A stretch of 64,000 nucleotides of DNA from Varroa destructor (GCF_002443255.2 NW_019211458.1:21871643-21935642); one strand, 5' to 3'; shown: positions 35,547 through 48,866, counted from the stretch's first letter. Translations and numbers: made by a program. The notes: generated from the letters alone by a model not told the origin.

Positions 35547-37715
35547 GCACCCGCGGCACTACAATACTCAAAACAAAGAAAAGGATGTGGTTAGAGTGTT
35601 ATGAACACCTGAAGAATACACCAGGCCGTATGCCAGTCCATGTTCATAGCCGAAGTACCGGTAATTGATCATCACAGTGAACACAATTGTTTTTATTATT
35701 TGAAATTAAATAGCAACATGCAACCATAATATACCATTTCTCTTCTTTCTGAACGCTTTACTAATTAAGATGCCGTCAGTTGGATCATGCCGTGGGTAAT
35801 ATCGTGCCGCGAAATCATCTTGCAAGCTAAGAAATTAGGTCACTTTTCAAGCAAAATCAATGACATGCATTTACTGGACGCAAAATACGCCAGTTTAGGG
35901 AACTAAATCCTACGAAAATGCTAATGATAATTTATGCTTCAATTTGGAGCAATATCAGTTATATTTTCCAGCATGCACGCGTGCCGAGAACTTACTGCAA
36001 GTTGTATCATGTATAGAGTGATGAGCAGAGATACAATGATAAATCAAAACTAGTGTACTCTCGGTGATGACTGTAATAATCGGTGACTAGCAATATTCGC
36101 ACACAGACAGCGGAAGAAATGGTTGCAAACGTACGTTTAAAGTCAACATGTAAATGAAAATTGGATACTAGAACTATTTACACAACTGTATTATTTGTAA
36201 TCAATGCCAGTCAAACCGAGGGTAGATCCAGCCAATACACGAATACATCAACTAAATTAGCTGTCAGATAAAGTTTATTGGACTGTTGATTATTATCACT
36301 AGCTTATGCCCATTTTTTTACATATGATATTGGCTTAGATGTTGTGTGAGTAATTCCGATGTATTTTGCTAATGTAAAATATTAGCACGTTGTTGAAGAT
36401 TAGAGCGTTATAACAAACAGCTGGAAAAGCAGCATTTTATGTTATACTGAACATGACCGATGATAGAGATACACGCATATCAAGTATCCAAGTGCATAAT
36501 CAGCCAAAAAGACAACGTCTGAAATACATCTAAAAACAAACAGATGGGAATTGAACAAAAAATAAAGAAGAATCAAAACAGTGGATCTATATGGGTGGAC
36601 ATGCATATGGAGGTGATGACAGTTCCTTTGCTAATACGAATTTCCAGTTCATCCATTGTTGATAATGAAACGAAGTGCGTGCGAGTTCTCACTGAAACGT
36701 TTTAGTAGGTTATTTTGTTGCCTTTTTCTTGCACAAAAACTCTTGTCCGTTTTGTGGCATTCTCCTGTTGGCGTGTAGAAAGCGCTTATTAAAGTAGTAA
36801 TGAAAGCAGTCATAACAGTGTAAGCGATTATAATAATAGATATATTTGCTATGGGGGTAGTTTTTTTTATGCAGCTGTGCTACCCTTATGGTTCATCAAT
36901 TAGCACTACCGATATGCGTTAAATTAGTTTCTCCTCATAAACGTGCGCCATGAAACTTGCCGCAATTATAAACATGTGTTAAGCTTGAAATCATCGTATT
37001 GAATGAAAAGCGCCTTCGCCTAGCAAACACTCGGGGTGGCGTGTTCCTCTTCCGTGTTTCTTTACTAGTCTCTCGTTATCCATCGATCGTACTCCTGATC
37101 AGATATCAGTGTGCATTGGCTATAAGAGCTGCAAGTTAAAGTAGAGTACGGAAAATGCCACCGTGCTGACACTGCTTGCCATATGTAGGCTGCTCGACCA
37201 ATAGAGAAAGGACGTCGCGAGCCAAAAGAGTGAAGAAATATAAAACGTGAAGTCTTACATGGAGCTATGTGAAAATTATTTTCCAGTTTCTCTGTTTGGA
37301 ATTCACACGTATGTATATAAAGAAAAAGAACAGGACCATAGATCGGTGAATCACAGTCCACCCAGCGATCTTCTAGCACTAGATTTATATCAGCTGGAGC
37401 TCATTTCTCCTTGAGAACCGATTGCCTGATAATGGAGTTGGTAAACTATAGTAAAAAATTTCAAGTCAAATCGTTCATATTTCCTAACTATTCAGAATGT
37501 TGGCTAAGAGCATAGACTTCGGTGTGCCGATTTTCCTTGCTTCTTGGTGTTGATACTATACATTGCATCTATAATAATGTGCTGGGCCTAAAAGTGAGGC
37601 TAGGAAGGCTGTTCGTCTATTGTCTATTTCAAGTTATTCAGAAGGATAATGCTATTTCCATGCTGGGATGGTACTTGGCTACGATGACGGTATCTCTACG
37701 TATATTTATATATAA

Positions 37716-37721
<6 letters not shown>

Positions 37722-37766
<45 letters not shown>
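37722..37766. repeat. AT-dinucleotide microsatellite, longest in window
   Basis: About 22 consecutive AT units with imperfect TA-rich flanks on both sides. It is translated as a spurious Tyr-Ile run in one frame, which should not be read as a gene. Confidence 0.9.
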
Positions 37767-37774
<8 letters not shown>

Positions 37775-38586
37775 TGTGATATATTTAATAGGAGAAAAAA
37801 CAAAAATCAATAATATTTATGTTTGCTTTTTTGGGTTTTGCGATCTAATATTTGTATGCCTTCTGCTACAGAAAGTATTATGCGTGTAAGTGACACTTAT
37901 AGTACACTAGATTAAATCGATAATAACGTATACGTGGTCGCTGATTTCCTATTCAGCTGTGTAGTCGATGTCTAGTAACCTTAATAACGATCTGTGAACT
38001 AGAGCATAAATTACAAGAATATAAAAAAAAACAAAAGTTGTCACCATTTACGCATACCGTTCGTACGGAGTACGACCTACCAAGCAGTTTTTTTTGAGAG
38101 CCCGTAGCTTCGCATAACCGATCGTGTAGTATAATCCCAGAATCGCCATGTTTCTACCGACACTCTTCGAAAGCACAAACGCCAGGCTATTAGATGTCTG
38201 AACACGGAAGGTTGCTAATACCACAATCATTTTGTGCGCGCGTCAGCCTAGTAAACAGCATGGATTAATAAGCCGTACTGCCGGCTTCCGATTTCCGACT
38301 CAAGCAGGCTATAGGAAATATTGTCAAGCCGGCTATAGGCAATACTATTTAGGGTAAGATCTGAAAGGATCTTTGCAAAGTGGATATTCTGCCGAAATGC
38401 TCAGTGCCAATTTTAGCAGCTTTTCACATCCCATAATCAGGTATCCTTTTGGTTGAAAAGCTGCTCAACTGGAAAAATTGCACGTCCGTTGACCTACACT
38501 AATATCAGAATACAGTTGTCGACAACTAGAGTTTTTGCTGTAACCGCTGAGCGATGAAACATAAATTCGTTAAGATGTAAGTCTTT

Positions 38587-38740
38587 TTGGTAGTACAGTG
38601 GTACCGTATTAGCTTATTATTGTTATTATTATTATCACTAACTTTGGCATCCATGCGGTGGTCTATGTTCGAAATCTAGTTTAAATTTAACTCGTTTCAT
38701 ACTGGCAACTGCTGGCTAAAGTAACGCCCATGGGAAAAGT
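38587..38740 (+). repeat. tRNA-derived SINE copy (copy D), with TTA-repeat insertion
   Basis: GTGGTACCGTATT matches copy C (GTGGGTACCGTATT). After a TTATTATTG-type triplet expansion the sequence resumes with TAACTTTGG (also in copy C), a B-box-like TGTTCGAAATC, and a tail with TTTCATACTGGCAAC and GGCTAAAGTAACGCC. It is more diverged than copies A-C. Confidence 0.5.
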
Positions 38741-39973
38741 AACAGGCGGAGAACAATCTTTGTCTCAGTCGAGGTAGAGGAGGCATCGATCAAAGCTGGA
38801 AAATTATTTCGGTAGTCATATTGCCTCATCGGTTGTTAGCATATATGAAAGATACGCTAATTGTGAACCCTTATGGTTCAGAGCGTCCATAAAAATCGAT
38901 CATCAAAGTCTGTCAGGTTGAATGTGTCGAGCGGTTGCGATTTTAACAATCTTACAGGTATCTGAAGAAAAACGTGTAGATGTTGATGCTGTATTTCTGG
39001 GCATTTTACCACGGGTGTTTTATTTAATATCTGGGAGCACTTAAATGATCAGGAGCAAGTTCAGTACTTAAAATATCAGTCAGAATATGGCCCTGCCACC
39101 CCTTCGTTTCAGAGCAGCATACATATGCATCATCTAGAGCTAGACATGTCTTTCTTTTTTCGCACGTACTGCACAATGCATTAGTGAGGTTTATTGATGT
39201 TTTAGCGTCGAAAAAGACACTCTCCTATTTTTTTTGTAGGAACACCTCGGGGTACACTTTTGAATAACACATTTTAATGATAGGTTATATTGTAAAAAGT
39301 GCACTTCAACTTAAGTCGAGTAGTGAACCTCCTGCGTAAATTTAAATCGTGCAGTGTTACGTTAACCCCAGACCCTCTAGTGTACACTAGTAAAAAACTT
39401 CAGCTGTGTGTATATTGGCTGTGATGTGGGTGCAGTGCAAAGAAGATAAGTCACATCACCTCCATAGTCTATGAGTAATGGGCAAAAACTAATAGCCGCA
39501 AAGAAAGCCTTCAAAGCAATTTGAAATCAGGACAAAGCACCTTATTACATTACCATGAATGGCCATGAGGGCGCACTGATTGCTAATGGAAATAACATGC
39601 CAGTACTATGCAGAAGAGAAATACGTGGATGGGACAGGAGGTTGCACTGCATCTCTGGCAGAAAATAAGCTACAATTATAACAAGGGTACCGAAATAAGC
39701 AAACAAAATAAAATGATTGGTCTAATGTAAATGGATGTTTCTATGGGCGTCGTGACAGTACCAACCCCTGGCATACGGGTCATTGACGTAAACATAAAGA
39801 GCCTAGAACAATTTAATATTCGTAAGTGTGCAATTAGGGAAGCTCGACTGTGAGTGGTTAAACCAACGAGTCAAACAAGACCCACTTCCACAACTCGTAG
39901 GCTGTTGATACTTCGTTAAGTAGTTGTGAATGCATAGGGCGTGGTAATGATCGTTTATGAATTTCAATTTCAG

Positions 39974-42480
39974 TTGTTTGACGAACATGGTAACCAAGCA
40001 GAACGGTTTCGTAAGACCTTTTACTACGGTGAACTTCCTTGGTACTCTGAGCGGCCATCGTTGGCACTTACCTCACTTGCCCTCGAATTTTTCGTGAGAT
40101 CTCTTCCTCCACCGGATGAGCTACGGTATCTTGATATGGACTACGCATCACGGGTTATGAGGTAAGACAGTTTACGAGATATAGCGACGCGATTGACTAT
40201 TGGAAGACAGACGACATGGGCTAGAACGTTGTGTTACGAGTAGAGGGTCCCCGTGGCGGTATGGTGGTAGCGTGTGATCCCTTCTCATCCCTCGAAGTTG
40301 CACATTAACCTGATATTAAGCCAATTATCTTATTAGGTATTTAAACCAGTTCAAAATAGCGGCGCAGAGGTCTATCGTAAAAAGGACAGTAGGTAGTCAG
40401 CGATGGGAAACCCTGTTTTAAAAAATAGAGCAAATTGTCAAGAATTTAGATGGGTGTAGTGTTCGACAATATAGATTGCATTTCATTTGCATGTTTCGTA
40501 TTGATTGCTGTTTAACTCCATATTTTTTCACGACTTGGTAAAGTTTTCCCCTACATCGTATCTATAAATATTACGGTTTCCGTTCAGATTTTATACAAAG
40601 AAAAGATAACAAATTTTGCCATTTATTTGCACTGATTATTTAAGTTATTGGGCTTATTATACTTGCGTCAATAACTGAATTCCTAAAAAAATCTGACTAT
40701 TATCGGAGAGCATGAAACAATATTCGACACGAAACAACCCAGAATTGATTTTCCTGCTAAGAATGATTTCCTAATTATATAATTTCGCAGGAATGCATGC
40801 GTTACTCCGGCGTCCGTTGTCTTAGCAATGGTGTATGCAGACAGACTTCGCACGTACAATCCACAATACCTTGCTAAAACGAACTCTTGCGACCTTTTTC
40901 TCGTCTCGATGATGGTCGCCTCGAAGTTTCTCTATGATGACGGCGTTGAAGACGAGGTTTATAATGACGCATGGGCCAAAGCCGCTGATCTCGAGGTTTC
41001 CGCACTCAACCGCGAAGAAAGGCGCTTTCTAGGAGCGATCAACTGGAATCTATTTGTGAGTAAGCTTAGGGTTTTCTATTACGATGACTTTCTGTTATGA
41101 TTGCATATGGATTAAGAGCGTGCCATCTACGAGGCAGATATACACGTGGGATGTAAGAGGAAATGTAGCAAAGGTCTAGGTTTCTCTGATCGATTTAGGT
41201 TTTCATTCAACATGTTACAATTGATCTATAAGCCCAACAAAATATAAGTATTTTCGCCATCCAGTTTGATATTTTACTATGATTTTTGTTTAAATGATGA
41301 TTATTGGTTCATGATCGATAAAGGTTCGTCCAGCGGAATACGGTACGGTGTTAAAGGATATTGAACAGAGAATCGCCCTTCGGGAACTCGCCAAGCGCCA
41401 ACACTATATGCCAACTTCGACTACTTTCCCATCACAAATCAGTAATGCCACGTACACCGAATTGCAAGTTCTTGCCAGCAATCCGCGCACTCTTGCCGCC
41501 ATCTACAACATTCTTTGTGACTACGTTCTGAAGGTATAGGTCACAATTGCCGTGCCGCGGCTGAACTGAAGTAGGCAGCAAAGGTCATCCGTTTTTTTGT
41601 ACTTTCTAGTTTTATAATTGTCTGTCTATATACACTCTACATACAAAAATTAATTAAAAAAAAAACACCTCTATCAATGCATTACACAAAATACAATATT
41701 TATTCATTTTATTTCTACAGGTTGCCACTGTCTCATTGGTTGGTTATTGTGCGTGTTTGCTCACTGTTGCCGCCTCCGTAGCAGTCGTTCATTTAATATC
41801 ACTCGTAGCCAAACCGCCTACCGTTACTCCAAGAACTACCACCGCCCCAACCTCACGTACCGACAATATCAACTGCACCGGAACCACTGTTCGAATTGGA
41901 CTTAATCCACAGCGGGTTCTGACGACCCGGCCAGGCTGCGCAGCTACGGCTCTAACGCCTGTTCTCTCCGTTCCTGCGTATTCTGGTCTTCTCCTCGAGC
42001 ACCAGAAGGAGCTACGGAGCGTTCTGAGAGGAGATACAACCCCGCACCTCGTCAACGACAAAAGTCACAAGGCTAACGAAAGCGAGCCAGAGGCGACCAT
42101 GGATTCGTACGCAGTTTCTAACAACACCATGTGCTGTTTACAAAATCTCGTTAGCTGTCTCGTCACGGGTAAGCAGTACTTCGCGTATTTTTCTAATATT
42201 CGATCGTATTTTTGTGCTTTATGAAATCTTTCTTGCACCGAAATCACCGCAAATACTTAAAGATCAAATGACGATGGTTCCATTCTTCTCTTACTAATTA
42301 TTTGTCTTTGTTGCAGATGGCTTACACATATCTGGTACAACACAGATTCGAACGGAAATGACTACGCTCGATATTCGGTTTTGGGAACTCTTAAAACGGG
42401 TCAAGATGTCTACCCAGCTGAAAGGTTTTGCGCGGCCCTATGGCGTCGTAAGTTTTTCGGGAGACATCGTATTCGCATAA
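39974..42480 (+). CDS. CNPPD1: Cyclin Pas1/PHO80 domain protein CNPPD1, five exons, N terminus incomplete
   Basis: Model join(39974..40161, 40791..41055, 41324..41533, 41721..42168, 42317..42480). The phases agree at all junctions and give about 424 residues. CNPPD1 is a membrane-associated cyclin-box protein of poorly known role. Diagnostic segments are FRKTFYYGELPWYSERPSLA, ACVTPASVVLAMVYADRL, SSDLF-like NSCDLFLVSMMVASKFLYDD and FLGAINWNLF, the last at the end of the cyclin box. The fourth exon starts VATVSLVGYCACLLTVAAS, the hydrophobic segment found in the family, followed by a Pro/Thr-rich tail. The start is unresolved. Exon 1 may begin at an acceptor (TTTCAG) at 39973 with an unseen upstream exon, or translation may start at the in-frame ATG at 39947. 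The end is also open: a strong donor (GTAAGT) at 42448 would allow a further exon in place of the stop at 42480. Confidence 0.8.
40250..40310 (+). repeat. Possible tRNA-like/SINE fragment in CNPPD1 intron
   Basis: GTCCCCGTGGCGGTATGGTGG contains a tRNA-like A-box (TGGCGGTATGG), and GTCCCCGTG also precedes copy B. No clear B-box tail follows, so this is a weak call. Confidence 0.2.
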
Positions 42481-43657
42481 AACGACTTAACAAATAATAG
42501 TAATAATATAGTTTGCTGGCGAGTCACGAACGATAAGTGGGTTCTTGTTTTGTGGTCGTCAAAAAGGCGGCAGTAACAGGTTAAAGTGCAGGTCAATGGC
42601 GGATTTCCAATGGATGAACGTAATGCAACAGAATGTGTATTTCACTCAGAAAAAGTTGCCCGCTATATTATTTGCTAGGCTGCAATTGATCTTGCAAACG
42701 ATGTACTGCCGGGTGCCAATTTTTTTCCCGAAAAACTTATTCTCGATCACAAAACGCCCAGCTAATTGAGCTCATAACGTCTCTTAGAATATACATAAGC
42801 GCAAGATATGATGACGAGGCGAGTCTGCCCAAACACCGTGAAACTTAAAGTAAAAAAACCCCGAATATAATACACTAAGCGCGTATCTAATTCACGTAGA
42901 CCACGACTTGTTGTTCAAGTAGAGCTGTAATCAGATAGAATACTATGTGCGTGTGTTTCCTGCAGCCAATAATATTTAAAATGATCACAATATAACACGT
43001 GCTAATTAATAATATAAAAATACAGATGTAATGAGGAATTTGTTCGCCCGGTTTAACCAAAATGTGAAGATGTTTGCGGAGCAAAGTGATTTCGTTTGAT
43101 GTGCAGAATATAATTTAAAAAAGTATATTGAATAAATGCGACATAATTTTGCGTACTTTTCGGATTGTTTTTTTCAAACTTAACAGATAAATGGTCATTG
43201 TACTGAGGGCATTCAAAGGTAGTATAGTATTCCTTCTGCATTTGACTGCAAAACTAATAGATGTATCTTAATAAAATAATTATCATAAATCATAAAAATA
43301 TGATGAGCTGCTGTTCGCTGTACAATCTCATTTGAACTATATCGGGCTGGCTAGCGAGGATGGTACTACTTACGAATTGATATCGTAAGAAATAAAGTTT
43401 TCGGCGTGTAAGACCTATATTAGATTTATTCATATATACTTTATATATACATTATGCCGAAATCCTAGTGTTCAATTGTCGTTATTAAGCTATTATATAT
43501 GAGCAAGCACTTGCCTAATCACAAACAATTGACCCAACAATATATTGGGAACTCTGTTAGGACCACGATCGTATACAGATAACAAGTTGTTTTTCATAAA
43601 ATCCTTACAACATATTCAGTTTATGATTGGTCATTTCTAATTATGTCGAAAATCTGA
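42481..43657. other. Intergenic stretch between convergent genes
   Basis: About 1.2 kb between the 3' ends of CNPPD1 (+) and the zinc-finger gene (-). It most likely holds both 3' UTRs. TTTATT words on the plus strand (for example near 43427) could be minus-strand AATAAA signals for the zinc-finger gene. Confidence 0.5.
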
Positions 43658-46600
43658 TTAATTCTGATGACTCCTAACAAATGTGTTTCTTGACACCGGT
43701 GGGTCGCAGCTAATAATCGATACATTCAGATCTTTCGGTGGCTCTGTGCCCACAACAGGTAACTCAATACCTTGCTGTAAAATAAAAATAAGAATGGATG
43801 TAGCAAGAAACAGTAGCCATTAGCTACTACCTAAGTAGTGTACTGCCATTAGGTACTACCTAATTAGTGTACTAAGTCTCTTTACAATATCCTGACTTAT
43901 AATCTATCGATTCGATTATAAATATCACTATTCATACATAAAGTAGCATTTCTATGTACACATTCGGTACATTCGGTTTTTTGGCTTAAACTCTCTACGC
44001 GATCGAAAAGGTAAGTTCTTGCAAAGTTTGATTCTGACTGACTCTGATCGCGCAATCTAAAATGTTATGAACGGCAGCTCGACAGTGATGTGGAAGCGAA
44101 GACTAATTCTAATAACTAAAAATGGTAACAGTTTTTACGGAACATAACAACGATCGGTAGTATGCGTTTTTAACTTGGATGATAGCGCTAGACAACCTGG
44201 TCTGTACTGCTTCTGTCTGTGACAGCTTCGTATATATAGCTTCATGTTTGCCTTCGCTATTTATGTTGCATCTATTAGCTAGAATTGGTACGACCATAAT
44301 CTCTCATAGATGAAAATGCAATGGTGAAAATAGGTTACATACGCTGTTTTGCGCGTCCAAAATTAAGATACAAGTGGTTCCCTCTTGCGGCAAATCCTCG
44401 CTAATCTCCCTGACTTGCTCCCGTTGCTCTAGTCTTTCTTCGATATTTTCCAAAGTGGTTACGTCATCTTCAGCAAGGTTGATAGTGCCTGCTAGTAGTT
44501 TGGAGCTTAATCTTGACAAACACTCCAAAGCGCGTTGCTGAAGCTGCACAGCTTCGTCATTGTCCACTCTATCCACCAACGTAGACAAAAGGATAAGCTT
44601 TAAATAATTGATTTTATGCCTACAGCTAGATATGCATGCCGTTCCGGGAGTAGTATAAAATCGTATCATCACAATAAGACGCATGCTAACTTAAGTACAA
44701 TTTAATGAGACAGGGAAGACAACAATAGATATCGTTACAATTACGATTGCCACTAAGATTGATCAGTTGACACAGGTCATTTGGTTTCACTTAAAAAAAA
44801 TATTGCATATAAATTGTATAGACATAAAAGTTTAGATACTCTTGCACCGCCAAATCTTCTTCCGTTGCCTGCTCGCCTCGCACGACTCCTTCCTCTGCAA
44901 TAATACCAATTTCCTGATCAGGTTCAACCTTCGATTGACATGTTCTTATTGCTGAGATGATCCGAGTTTTACGCTGCTCCTGAGATAATCTCTGGCCTTG
45001 CCTGCCCCACACCCACGGTATTCCGAAATCACGAGCAACCTGAACAAAAAGCTAGTTACGTTGTAAGTGACCATCCAAGAAGTCTATCCTTTCTTCTTTT
45101 TTCCTGTGATTTTCATTCGAATAAATTATTTTGAATTAGAGAACCTTTTTAATTGATACTTTATTGTGCTTTCCAAATTCATCTGACAAATATATACTTC
45201 TTGATTGCGATACTTTATGTATATATACGCGTTAGCAGACTTGAAGTAGCTACTCCCTGAATTTGGCGTCCCCTGTAATGCATCCAGGTGCTACCTCTTT
45301 CTGGGTGAATGAGTGCCAGGTAATACATACAATTATGCAAATTTCATGCACATGTTACCATGATAAGGAGCACTCTCGATACAAACTCGACTCATACATA
45401 AGACAAAGATAGTATGTTACGTGATTTGTGTAACTGCTTACTCTATACACCGTATGTCGGTCGACAGCGCGTAAACGGGGATTATCACTACGTGAGCACT
45501 CCTGAACAATTTCGTCGGGATCGTTTCCACTGTTAAGTCGTCGAGCGATCTCTTGCCGTTGCTCCTTGCTAAGAAACAATCGAATATCACCAGTGTGGCC
45601 CCAGTGTTCTGGGAAATACGTCATGTCGACCTTTCCATCGGGAAGAACGTAGACTTTCATGGCAGCTGTACAAATAACACCTTCCCTTAGGCCAGAACGT
45701 GACCGCGTACGACGGCGTTTGTTCGTCGCGATTTCTTCGCCAGACCTGGAAATATTAATACGACTCGACAGTGGTTTCAGTCGGATACATTTTTGCACAT
45801 TCTAGACGAACCGCATTCGGTCTACGGAATATAGAATAAAAGAACACCACAGTGGCTTCCATATCTAAACTTTACAGTAGAGACAATTGAATTTGTATTT
45901 TTTCAATCAAAGTACTGGAAATGCTTCAAACTGCCGTTATATAAAATCCAGATGTTCAGGCAGATCATCAAAGCTTTAATAATTAAATATACACGTTTAA
46001 TGCTGAAGGCTGCTGCGAGTAGAGGGTTACTCAAGTCTAGTATTGCAACATACGCATGTACAATAAAAGGATTACTGCCAATTATTGGAATACCTGTGAC
46101 AACAGTAGGTAATCCGAATGCGGCCCCTTTGACCTGCAGAACGCCTGTCCTTGACAACAAGTTTCGAGTGCGTTTCTTGCTCCTCGTTCTCCTTGTATAT
46201 ATAAAATTCATCCCAAGATTGGAATTGTGCTTTTACCCTACAAAATCGTTGTCAGCAACAAGGTGGAAGAGTATGTATAAACCACCGCAGACAATGATAA
46301 CACGGATTGTAACTATAATATAACAATCGGAAACATTAAGTTCTTGTCATTGAATCCCAAAGGACGTGTTATTATTTGCACATCACGCCCCGACACACGT
46401 TGCATCTGACACGAACTTTCTAATAGCAGCGGAATAACAGTTTACCATGCTTAAATTGCATTTTAACTAATTTCATTCAACATTGTTCAACATTGTCTTA
46501 AAGTCAGTATATTCTTATGTGGATTTGTACAATTCGTGCGAAATATAACATATTCATTCATGCAATGAAAGGAAAGATAACGCTAGCTTCCATGTTTTCA

Positions 46601-48866
46601 TAAATAGAGATAGAACATTTTTCGAGACAATTTTAGCTTACACATTGGCTTCAAGTCCGTGGTGATCGTTGTAGTGCTCCCTTAAAAAACTGAGACTGGA
46701 GAATGCTACATCACAACCTTCGCTACAGTTGAACTTGAATGCACGCATGCGCTCTTCGGGATGAAATCGTTTTTTATGTTTAATAAGGCCATTCTTCGTT
46801 TGGACAACCTAAAATGAAGGGTAGGACCGACATTCCATTTTTGATACCTTAGGCGTTAATCAAGTAGCAATCCAAATGTGGCATAAACAAAGTAGTAAAG
46901 TTTTAAGTATTAATTTTTTTTATCGCTATCAAACGTTTCGAATAGTTTTACTTTACCACATGCTTGTTTTTATTCCGCTTTGTAATCGTATTAAAGAGCT
47001 GCGTAATTATATGCCTCGGGAAAAGTCAGAGCCAAAAATATCATATAAATCAAATATGGTGGTATGTGTAGACTAATAGGTTTTTAATTAATTCCAGTGA
47101 GTAATCGCTCGTGTTTTTAATATCTATGGATTTAAACATAAAACTATTAACAGAATCGATTTCGTTCATTTAGAGCCACCAAACTACAGATGTTTCTTTA
47201 CTTTACACTAATTTTCCTGCCCTGTGTGTACTCAAACTACTCAACAAATATTTAAGGTTCTGCTTTTATTTATATTGTTTTTCTTATCCCGTTTGTAATA
47301 AAATGAACAATTTTGGTGAAAGCCACACGATGCACATTGTTTGCCTGATGCGGAAAATACTATAAATGTTTGAATATGATAATGCTCTTATTTTTTTTCT
47401 GTTAATTGTTCTCAGGGCCTACGGTTTTATTAAAGGAAAATCAACGACTACACAGGTAATATGGCCCAACACTAATGTACTCGTATAAACGAAAACAAGC
47501 TTTTGACCTCACTCTGCCTAAGAGTTTTGACAGCGAAATTTTGTGCAATTTGCATCCAAATTAAAACTTATATAAATCCCATAAGTTAAATACCAAACCA
47601 TCTATACGAGTGTCCATTTTAGGTGCGAGCCAAAGGCAGCGTTAGTTGCTGTGAACACTCCCCATTGGTGTCCCTTAGAGTGGTTGTCTTAGGCCTATTT
47701 AATTCTGTATATATTTTAAGGGGTAGTTTTAACTCAGTTAGCTGTAAGGTATGCGCAAGTAACCTGCAGTTACATGACTTTTCCAGTGCTAAAGAAGCAT
47801 AGTGAAAGCTGCAAAAAGTAATAAATTCTTCCTTAAAATGTCGTAGCGAAAATAGTACTTATATGTATGCTGTCATATGCTGTGCGTTTTGTCTCGAAGA
47901 TTCTTATGACTATCGTGTTTACAGTGAGTCAGTTATATTACTGATCATTTAACCCGATATATTCGATCAGCTCTAACGATCTGTGACACATTTTATCGTT
48001 GTTTTATAGTGTAAATGCCCAAATGTTAATAAAAGTTTATCTTTGTTGTTATAAAAGTTTGCTCATCTCTGATTTTATTTACTTTTTGCGAAGGTTTAGC
48101 TGCTAAGGTATGACGCACAACCACATACATTGTAGCCACAAAAAGTGCACGACGTGCAAATTTTTAAGGTGTACATCTATAGTAATAAAGTTGAACGTAA
48201 CATCATAAAGCTAACTTAGCCCCATATATAAACCTCTGCAATGCTGCAAATATAAGATTTTATAATAATAATTTCGAATCAAGTAGATATTCCTCTAATC
48301 TTAATATTCTATCGAATAATTTTCGAAGTGTTCTAACAATATCTGTGAAAAAACGGTGAAAATAAAGGAAACATTTTCCTTTATATCGCTGTTGTTACGG
48401 GACTACATCGATAATCACTTTTGTCATAAATGCACTTGTTTTGTGTCATAGAATATTTACTGTGACAGTTCTAAAAAATGTCGCGAAATTGCTATAGAAA
48501 AAGATGCCTTCATGGCGCGTGCGGTGCGTAATAGCTGAGCCGTGATTGTTTAGCATATTTGACTTAAATTGGTAATAAAGCGGAATACAAGGAAATCTAA
48601 TCTATGCCTTAATATTGGCCTAAAATGAGCCTGTCTATGAAAATTTGAAAAGCCCGCCGCCCACGAGGCGTCTATAGCAATTGCTGTGATTGTTGCCATT
48701 CTGGGCACCGTCGCACATAAAATTATTGCAAAGGTACCTTGTCGCAGAATTCGCACGATACTCCGGCTAATGTGACCTGAACTGTTTCGATGTCGTCCGT
48801 CAAATCTTCGTCGCCTGATTCCATTTGTACATTCTTACCATCGGCATATCGGCCTCCGAACGACAT
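43658..48866 (-). CDS. C2H2 zinc-finger protein with FLYWCH/MULE-like module, six exons, complete
   Basis: Model complement(join(43658..43774, 44343..44568, 44840..45039, 45442..45745, 46642..46808, 48738..48866)). The phases close exactly to 380 residues. Two C2H2 fingers occupy residues 38-59 (C38-x2-C41-x12-H54-x4-H59, split by an intron right after the second Cys) and 71-92 (C71-x3-C75-x12-H88-x3-H92). A basic patch NKRRRTRSRS, probably a nuclear signal, is followed by ICTAAMKVYVLPDGKVDMTY and then EHWGH (C124, H146, H149). Next comes SKEQRQEIARRLNSG and a helical segment HTVYRVARDFGIPW. The rest is acidic and Gln-rich and ends in an exon with the stop at 43658. The CxxA...HxxH stretch resembles the second half of FLYWCH/WRKY-type fingers common in MULE transposases and in families I associate with ticks and mites. 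A DNA-binding or transposon-derived role is inferred. A further exon of length divisible by three could be missing in the 45746-46641 intron. Confidence 0.75.
43816..43873. repeat. 29-bp tandem duplication
   Basis: Two adjacent copies beginning GCCATTAG and ending TAGTGTACT, differing at two positions (CTACTACCTAAG versus GTACTACCTAAT). It lies in the last intron of the zinc-finger gene, about 40 bases from the terminal exon's acceptor. Confidence 0.85.

Larger units (their letters stand above)
33494..39973. other. Gene-poor stretch between TBC1D5 and CNPPD1
   Basis: About 6.5 kb with no recognised coding sequence. It holds AT microsatellites (35528-35546; 37722-37766) and a SINE copy (38587-38740). 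The first exon of the CNPPD1-like gene may lie in its right-hand part. Reading frames here are short and unlike known families. Confidence 0.5.

Noticed and set aside
45903..46323. Overlapping frames on both strands inside a zinc-finger gene intron
   Set aside because: Neither shows a family motif, and neither supplies the expected aromatic/Cys segment of the missing exon in a compatible phase.
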